Shown here: positions 50,447 to 54,246 of the stretch, piece by piece | Layout: every line of letters begins with the position of its first letter | How positions within the stretch are numbered: the first letter of the stretch is position 1 | NCBI GenBank assembly: GCA_040902585.1 | Contig: JBBDXA010000006.1 | Coordinates: forward strand, 1-54,246 | Length of the DNA: 54,246 nt | Direction: 5' to 3' | Source: JBBDXA01 sp040902585 | Lineage (GTDB): Bacteria; Planctomycetota; Phycisphaerae; Phycisphaerales; Phycisphaeraceae | Position numbers and translations under genes: made by a program | The notes under the pieces: generated by a model | The model's input: only the letters and a program-made list of their open reading frames with translations | Databases searched by the model: none | What the model was told of the DNA's origin: nothing

Positions 50447-50529
50447 GATGAGTTGAGCTGGGACATTCAATTGAAACACTCAAGCCGCGCGACGCCTGTC
50501 GCGCGGCTTGTCATTTGAACACTCTCCCG

Positions 50530-50565
50530 GAGACACCATCCCGGAATCACTGTCCGGCAGGGGTG
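50530..50565. repeat. Possible degenerate family-1 repeat remnant
   Basis: GGAGACACCATCCCGG and CCGGCAGGGGTGG resemble the left arm of the family-1 element with an insertion. It sits just downstream of the MBOAT pseudogene. The match is short and may be chance. Confidence 0.35.
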
Positions 50566-50603
50566 GCGCAGATTTCACTCGGACCACTGTCGCCGGTCAT
50601 CAT

Positions 50604-51087
50604 TCAGATAAGCCCCACCTGCATCATCCACGGGTACATCACGTTATCCAGCAGCGGGCGGTGAAAAAGCAGGTACACCGGGCCGAGCACGACAGCCGCG
50701 CAGAAGAGCCAGCCGCGCCAGCTCCGGCCCAGTCCCAGCCGGCACCCGATTGGATGTCGATCGACCCACACGCCCAACAGTTGGATCATGAAGTACAGGG
50801 TGCATAGTCCCAGGCCGCCACGTGCCGGGATGGAGAACACCAGTTCGTGCAGCAGGCCGGACATAATAAACGCCGCCGCCACGGCGAGTACCAGACCGGT
50901 CCGCCGCGCCAGCGGTCTGAAGAACAGGTCGTGCAGCGCATCGTGAACCGCGCGGTTCCATCGTCGGCCCCAGCACCCGCCCCAGTGACGCGGGCTTCTC
51001 ATTCTTCCACGCTATCGCGGTCGTCACGCCTTTGAGCGTGAAGAACAACGTGAAGCCGATGAGAAGAAACTCCTGCCAGGGGGTCAT
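50604..51087 (-). pseudogene. MBOAT/wax-synthase-like membrane acyltransferase, deleted
   Basis: The minus strand reads MTPWQEFLLIGFTLFFTLKG then AIAWKNEKPASLGRVLG from 51087. Then, in another frame, WGRRWNRAVHDALHDLFF follows and continues through a membrane segment (GLVLAVAAAFIMSGLLHELV) to the end at 50604 (MMQVGLI). The two pieces are the start and the C-terminal catalytic half of a planctomycete MBOAT-family acyltransferase. In intact proteins a long middle section lies between them. It is missing here, and the joint is out of frame at GGTGCTGGGGCC, consistent with deletion at a GCTGGGG microhomology. The probable active-site His is kept in SGLLHELVF, but the gene cannot give a normal protein. 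Confidence 0.8.
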
Positions 51088-51382
51088 GTCTGTATTCCGC
51101 GAGAGGAGCGGCACGTCATTGTCCTGAGAATGATAGAGAGAATGTCTGATGCGCGGATGAGCGATTCGACTATTAAGAATGTCACAAAGGAGCGGATAGC
51201 CCGGGGCCGGGCAGCCCTTAAAATGAGATGTCGCCCATCTTCAGTGTGGACAGCGGATCGGCATCCCGGCGGTCTGGTGCCGTGATCATTCGTCGCTTCG
51301 TTTCGGAAGAACTTGAAATGAGTGGCGTGCCCCTGCCGCGCCCGGCTCATGACTGAACGGCAGGACGTCAGGATGAACGACC
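51088..51382. other. Intergenic region before the methyltransferase
   Basis: About 295 bases lie between the pseudogene start and the methyltransferase start, in divergent orientation. It must hold the promoter for the methyltransferase-glycosyltransferase pair, but I see no convincing boxes. ORFs spanning it on the minus strand have no coding character. Confidence 0.4.
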
Positions 51383-52315
51383 GTGCAGAAACTCTCAGCC
51401 TGCCCCATCTGTAAGTCGCAGGCGCTTCAACAGGTCTACGTCGGCCGCACCACCCGGAATCCCGCAGATCCGAAACGATGGACGTTCGCCCGTTGCTCCA
51501 CGTGCGATCATGGATTTCTGAATCCGCAGCCGCAGTGGGATGAATTGGGGGACTACTATCACAGTGGCTATCAGTCATACGACGTCAATCACGGGCTGTC
51601 CGAGGACCTGGAGTCAACGGTCCGCAGCGCCCGCGCCGCCGGCATCTACCGGCATGTGAGCGTTCGGCCGGGGCTGCGCATTCTCGATGTCGGCAGCGGC
51701 GGGGGTTCGTTCCTTGCCGTAACGAAAGCCCTGGGTGCCCAGGTGCGCGGCGTGGAACCTTCCCCCGTCGCCGCCCGTCGCGCTAGGGAATGGGAACTGG
51801 ACGTATTTGAAGGATCGCTTGAGGCGTATGTCGCCAGCGGCAACCGGGACCTGTTCGACCTGATCACTTTTTCACATGTGGTCGAGCATCTTCCCGATCC
51901 GATCTCGACATTGGCGCTGGCCGCCACGTTGCTGGCCCAAGGCGGCACGATCTGGGTGGCCGTTCCCAACGGCGCGTGTGGCGCGGCACGACGGCTCCAA
52001 TGGCGGTGGCACAGCAGCGATCTGCCCGTGCATCTACAACACTTCTCCATTCCCAGCATGAGCCTTGCCGCCGAAAATGCGGGGTTGCTCATCCACAATA
52101 TCCAAACCTATTCCCTCCCCGCCGCCCTTCGTTCATCCGTTCTCGCCGAGTGGCGCTTTCGCTGGAAAGTGCCCCGAAGGATCGGCAGCGCGCTTCTGAG
52201 CCGGCGATCCGTTGAACGACGGGCGGCACGGCTGGACCGCGACGCCGCCGGCGAAGCGATTCTCGCCCAGTTCCAACGGACCATTGAGCCAACGCCCACC
52301 GCTAGGCCAAGCTGA
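51383..52315 (+). CDS. Class I methyltransferase with N-terminal zinc-binding motif
   Basis: A 310-residue SAM-dependent methyltransferase of the type found in surface polysaccharide clusters. It starts with a zinc-ribbon (CPIC 7-10, CSTC 38-41) and FLNPQPQWDELGDYY, then motif I ILDVGSGGGSF (99-109), EPSPVAARRA (acidic end of strand 2) and ITFSHVVEHLPDP for motif IV. The substrate is probably a sugar or lipid-linked sugar. The start is a GTG at 51383, with CAGG about 10 bases before it. A nearby ATG at 51373 is out of frame. The next gene begins 4 bases after its stop, so the pair is an operon. Confidence 0.88.
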   Translation: MQKLSACPICKSQALQQVYVGRTTRNPADPKRWTFARCSTCDHGFLNPQPQWDELGDYYHSGYQSYDVNHGLSEDLESTVRSARAAGIYRHVSVRPGLRILDVGSGGGSFLAVTKALGAQVRGVEPSPVAARRAREWELDVFEGSLEAYVASGNRDLFDLITFSHVVEHLPDPISTLALAATLLAQGGTIWVAVPNGACGAARRLQWRWHSSDLPVHLQHFSIPSMSLAAENAGLLIHNIQTYSLPAALRSSVLAEWRFRWKVPRRIGSALLSRRSVERRAARLDRDAAGEAILAQFQRTIEPTPTARPS

Positions 52316-52318
52316 CTC

Positions 52319-53512
52319 ATGAATCTGATATTCGTTCAATACGGCGATTACCGAGAAGCCTACGAGCGCTTTACCCGCGGCGGCCCCGAAACCTATTACG
52401 CTCAGCGCTTTACCGTCGATTTTGTGGGCGGACTCGCCCAGCGGTTCGAGCGGGTGGTGGTGATCTGCGTCAATACCCCGGCTCATGAGGCAACGCGATT
52501 GGCCAACGGTGTGATCACCATCGGGCTGCCGCTTTACGCCGGGGCAACGCCCGACGATCTGCTCCAGACCATCGAGGATCAGCAACCGACGCATCTGATC
52601 CTGCGGTCCCCCATGGAGTTCGTCCTGAAGCGGGCGATACGCAAGGCCTGGACCACCCTGCCCCTCTTCGCCGACTCGTTTGAATCCACCGGCTTGCGCG
52701 CGTACCTCCGCAAACGACGACTGCGCAAGGTGCTGAATCATCACCGGATTCAATGGATCGGGAATCACGGCCTGATGGCGGCCCGATCGCTTTGCCGCAT
52801 GGGCGTACCGGCATCGAAGGTTCTTCCTTATGACGTCCCGCCGCCGGCGACGCCGCAAAGTTCGCCGCCCAAGCACGCGCCGGCCGCAGGCGATATGTGG
52901 CGATTGCTCTTTGCCGGTGCGCTCAAGCACACCAAGGGCATCGGCGACGCCATTGATGCGGTGGGCCTGCTCCATCGCCGGGGCCACAAGGCCACGTTGA
53001 CCGTTCTGGGTGAGGACCACGGCGGACAGTTCAGGACACATGCCGCCGACGCCGGGCTGAGCGAACACATTCTGTTCAAGGGTCGCGTGGGTCATGACAT
53101 GGTGTTAGGGCTGATGCGGCAACACCATGCGGTGCTTGTTCCCAGCCGCCACGAGTATCCGGAAGGAATCCCTTACGTGGTCTACGACGCCTACTGCTCG
53201 CGAACGCCGCCCATCTCGTCGGATCATCCGATGCTCGTGGGCAACATTGTTGATGGTGAATCCGGATTGATCGCCAAGGCCGGCAGCGCACCGTCCCTGG
53301 CCGATGCCTGCGCCCGCCTGCTGTCTGATCCGGCGCTCTATCAACGCCTGTCGAATAACAGTTTCACCGCCTGGCAGCGACTGCAAATGAAAGTGGAATG
53401 GTCCGACTTGATCAATCGCTTCCTGGACGGTCCCGACAAACACATCGAGTGGCTGCAAACTCATTGCCTGCGGATGCACGATGCGCGCGGTAGTGACCCC
53501 AAGAGCCGATAG
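52319..53512 (+). CDS. Glycosyltransferase, GT-B fold (GT4-like)
   Basis: A 397-residue glycosyltransferase with two Rossmann-like halves. The N-terminal half contains GGPETYYAQRF (18-30) for acceptor binding and the C-terminal half LLFAGALKHTKGIGDAIDAV (196-215), the strand LTVLGED and PSRHEYPEGIPYVVYDAY (275-292). The last is the GT4 nucleotide-sugar loop, with EGIP; the second Glu of the E-x7-E motif is replaced by Asp290 in part. It would add a sugar to a surface glycan, donor unknown. It starts 4 bases after the methyltransferase. The gene is immediately followed by a repeat remnant and a fragment of an unrelated gene. Confidence 0.9.
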   Translation: MNLIFVQYGDYREAYERFTRGGPETYYAQRFTVDFVGGLAQRFERVVVICVNTPAHEATRLANGVITIGLPLYAGATPDDLLQTIEDQQPTHLILRSPMEFVLKRAIRKAWTTLPLFADSFESTGLRAYLRKRRLRKVLNHHRIQWIGNHGLMAARSLCRMGVPASKVLPYDVPPPATPQSSPPKHAPAAGDMWRLLFAGALKHTKGIGDAIDAVGLLHRRGHKATLTVLGEDHGGQFRTHAADAGLSEHILFKGRVGHDMVLGLMRQHHAVLVPSRHEYPEGIPYVVYDAYCSRTPPISSDHPMLVGNIVDGESGLIAKAGSAPSLADACARLLSDPALYQRLSNNSFTAWQRLQMKVEWSDLINRFLDGPDKHIEWLQTHCLRMHDARGSDPKSR

Positions 53513-53514
53513 CT

Positions 53515-53531
53515 GCGGGACGGTGCTCCAG
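53515..53531. repeat. Family-1 repeat remnant (right end only)
   Basis: GCGGGACGGTGCTCCAG matches the right end of copy E (CGGGACGGTACTCCAG) with one difference. Only this end remains, and it lies between the glycosyltransferase stop (53512) and the MBOAT fragment. Confidence 0.6.
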
Positions 53532-53680
53532 TGACCGGCGAAAGAAACATGCGGGCGTTCATCCCCGGCCAGAGAAACCAGTACCCCAGCAACCGCCCAA
53601 GCGACGCGGGCTTCTCATTCTTCCACGCCATCGCCGTCGGGAGGATGTCTGCCGTGCGTAGACGAAATAACCGGGCTGGT
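53530..53680 (-). pseudogene. Fragment of an MBOAT-like acyltransferase
   Basis: The minus strand from about 53680 reads an open frame including AMAWKNEKPASLGRLLGYWF and continuing LWPGMNARMFLSPVT until 53530. The first part matches the pseudogene at 50604-51087 almost exactly (AIAWKNEKPASLGR), and the second part is the section deleted there. In family members the motif YWFLWPGMDA directly follows, so this is the N-terminal region of a second copy or the displaced part of the first. No start codon with a ribosome-binding site is present, and the frame ends in a repeat remnant, so it is not a functional gene. Confidence 0.7.
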
Positions 53681-53789
53681 GTATCTGCCGGTCCGTCGCC
53701 TCGATGTCACGCGGCATCGCTCAAGTCCAGTGCCGACGCCTGCCAGTGTGCCTCCCTTTCGTTATGATCCATTTTTAGGATCATGAACC

Positions 53790-54246
53790 ATGACCACTTC
53801 CGCGACCACGTCTTCCTCCGCTCCCGCCGTGCCCACCGAATTGCCGCAAGATCTGCGCGGGCAGGTCGTGCCGATCCTCGACTTCGGCTCGCAGTATGTG
53901 CAGCTCATTGCAAGGCGCGTGCGCGAGGCGGGTGTGTTCAGCCTGCTCGTTCGGCCGGACATCACCATCGAGGAACTCGCGGCTATGAAGCCCGTCGGCG
54001 TGATCCTTTCGGGCGGGCCTTCGAGTGTGTATGACAAAGGTGCCCCGCAATGCGATCCGCGGCTGTTCGACCTCGGCGTGCCGGTGCTGGGCATCTGCTA
54101 CGGGATGCAGGCCGCGTGTCAAGTGCTCGGCGCGAAGGTCGGCAAGGCGACCAGCCGCGAGTACGGCCGGGCACAGATCGATGTCATCGATCACTCCGAC
54201 CTGCTCCACGGCCTACCGAAGCACACCACCGTCTGGATGAGCCACG
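53790..54246 (+). CDS. guaA: GMP synthase, glutamine-hydrolysing (N-terminal part)
   Basis: The window cuts the gene after 152 codons. The class I glutamine amidotransferase domain is seen: PILDFGSQYVQLIARRVRE (28-46), GVILSGGPSSVY (70-81), GVPVLGICYGMQA (96-108, nucleophile Cys103) and TTVWMSH before the catalytic region continues. The enzyme makes GMP from XMP, glutamine and ATP. The ATG at 53790 is not preceded by a strong Shine-Dalgarno sequence. The first 22 residues are a Ser/Thr/Ala/Pro-rich extension like that of the PurA protein in this window. Confidence 0.95.
   Translation, partial: MTTSATTSSSAPAVPTELPQDLRGQVVPILDFGSQYVQLIARRVREAGVFSLLVRPDITIEELAAMKPVGVILSGGPSSVYDKGAPQCDPRLFDLGVPVLGICYGMQAACQVLGAKVGKATSREYGRAQIDVIDHSDLLHGLPKHTTVWMSH

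Noticed and set aside
51084..51578. A 164-codon minus-strand frame overlapping the methyltransferase start
   Set aside because: It has no recognised features and overlaps the conserved zinc-ribbon region of the methyltransferase.
1..54246. tRNA, rRNA and other structural RNA genes
   Set aside because: I looked for cloverleaf-like sequences with the T-loop GTTCRANYC and for rRNA motifs and saw none. A dedicated covariance-model search would be needed to exclude small RNAs.

Overview
The window looks like part of a Planctomycetota chromosome, most likely class Phycisphaerae. This is inferred from families rather than from a marker gene. It is GC-rich and carries a prepilin with the planctomycete H-x9-DG signature, a LamG protein with a PEP-CTERM sorting tail, two small membrane proteins ending in a CxxCGYDLRG...CPECG zinc ribbon, a PilM protein fused to a PilN-like part, and many long HEAT, TPR, WD40 and PQQ-propeller proteins of the kind common in that phylum. 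About 42 intact protein genes, one gene cut by the right edge (guaA) and two broken MBOAT remnants are supported. I see no rRNA, tRNA or CRISPR array.

Layout. 0.2-7.5 kb: transketolase, a class C beta-lactamase-like lipoprotein, a secreted double heavy-metal-associated (HMA) protein, a zinc-ribbon membrane protein, a methyltransferase and a small lipoprotein. 7.4-12.6 kb, minus strand: a zf-CopZ protein, an RND/MMPL exporter, a two-TM protein, a very small ORF and a membrane-anchored thermonuclease. 12.6-20.2 kb, minus strand: an MCE/MlaD protein, then a three-gene pilus-assembly-type operon (PilM-PilN fusion, PilO-like, large anchored protein) closed by a clear intrinsic terminator. 20.7-30.9 kb: bioD, a giant AsmA-like protein, a tRNA-binding protein lying between two copies of a palindromic repeat, a SurA/PpiD-like anchored protein, a Tat-exported sugar isomerase-like protein and an anchored protein. 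30.9-38.1 kb: PQQ propeller, leuD, HEAT protein, TPR protein, universal stress protein. 38.3-43.0 kb, minus strand: prepilin, two paralogous zinc-ribbon membrane proteins, two complete toxin-antitoxin pairs, purA. 43.3-54.2 kb: LamG/PEP-CTERM protein, membrane proteins, WD40 protein, HEAT protein, a hypothetical, an MBOAT pseudogene, a methyltransferase-glycosyltransferase pair, an MBOAT fragment, and the start of guaA.

Housekeeping genes (tkt, bioD, leuD, purA, guaA) are scattered among envelope and surface functions: MCE/MMPL/AsmA lipid traffic, pilus assembly, lipoproteins, exported propellers and surface-polysaccharide enzymes. The most striking non-coding feature is the density of long inverted repeats between genes. 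At least eight sequence types are visible. One (consensus ends GGAGCACCATCCCG and CGGGATGGTGCTCC) occurs in five recognisable copies plus remnants, encloses one gene on both sides, and has become the C-terminus of a HEAT-repeat protein.
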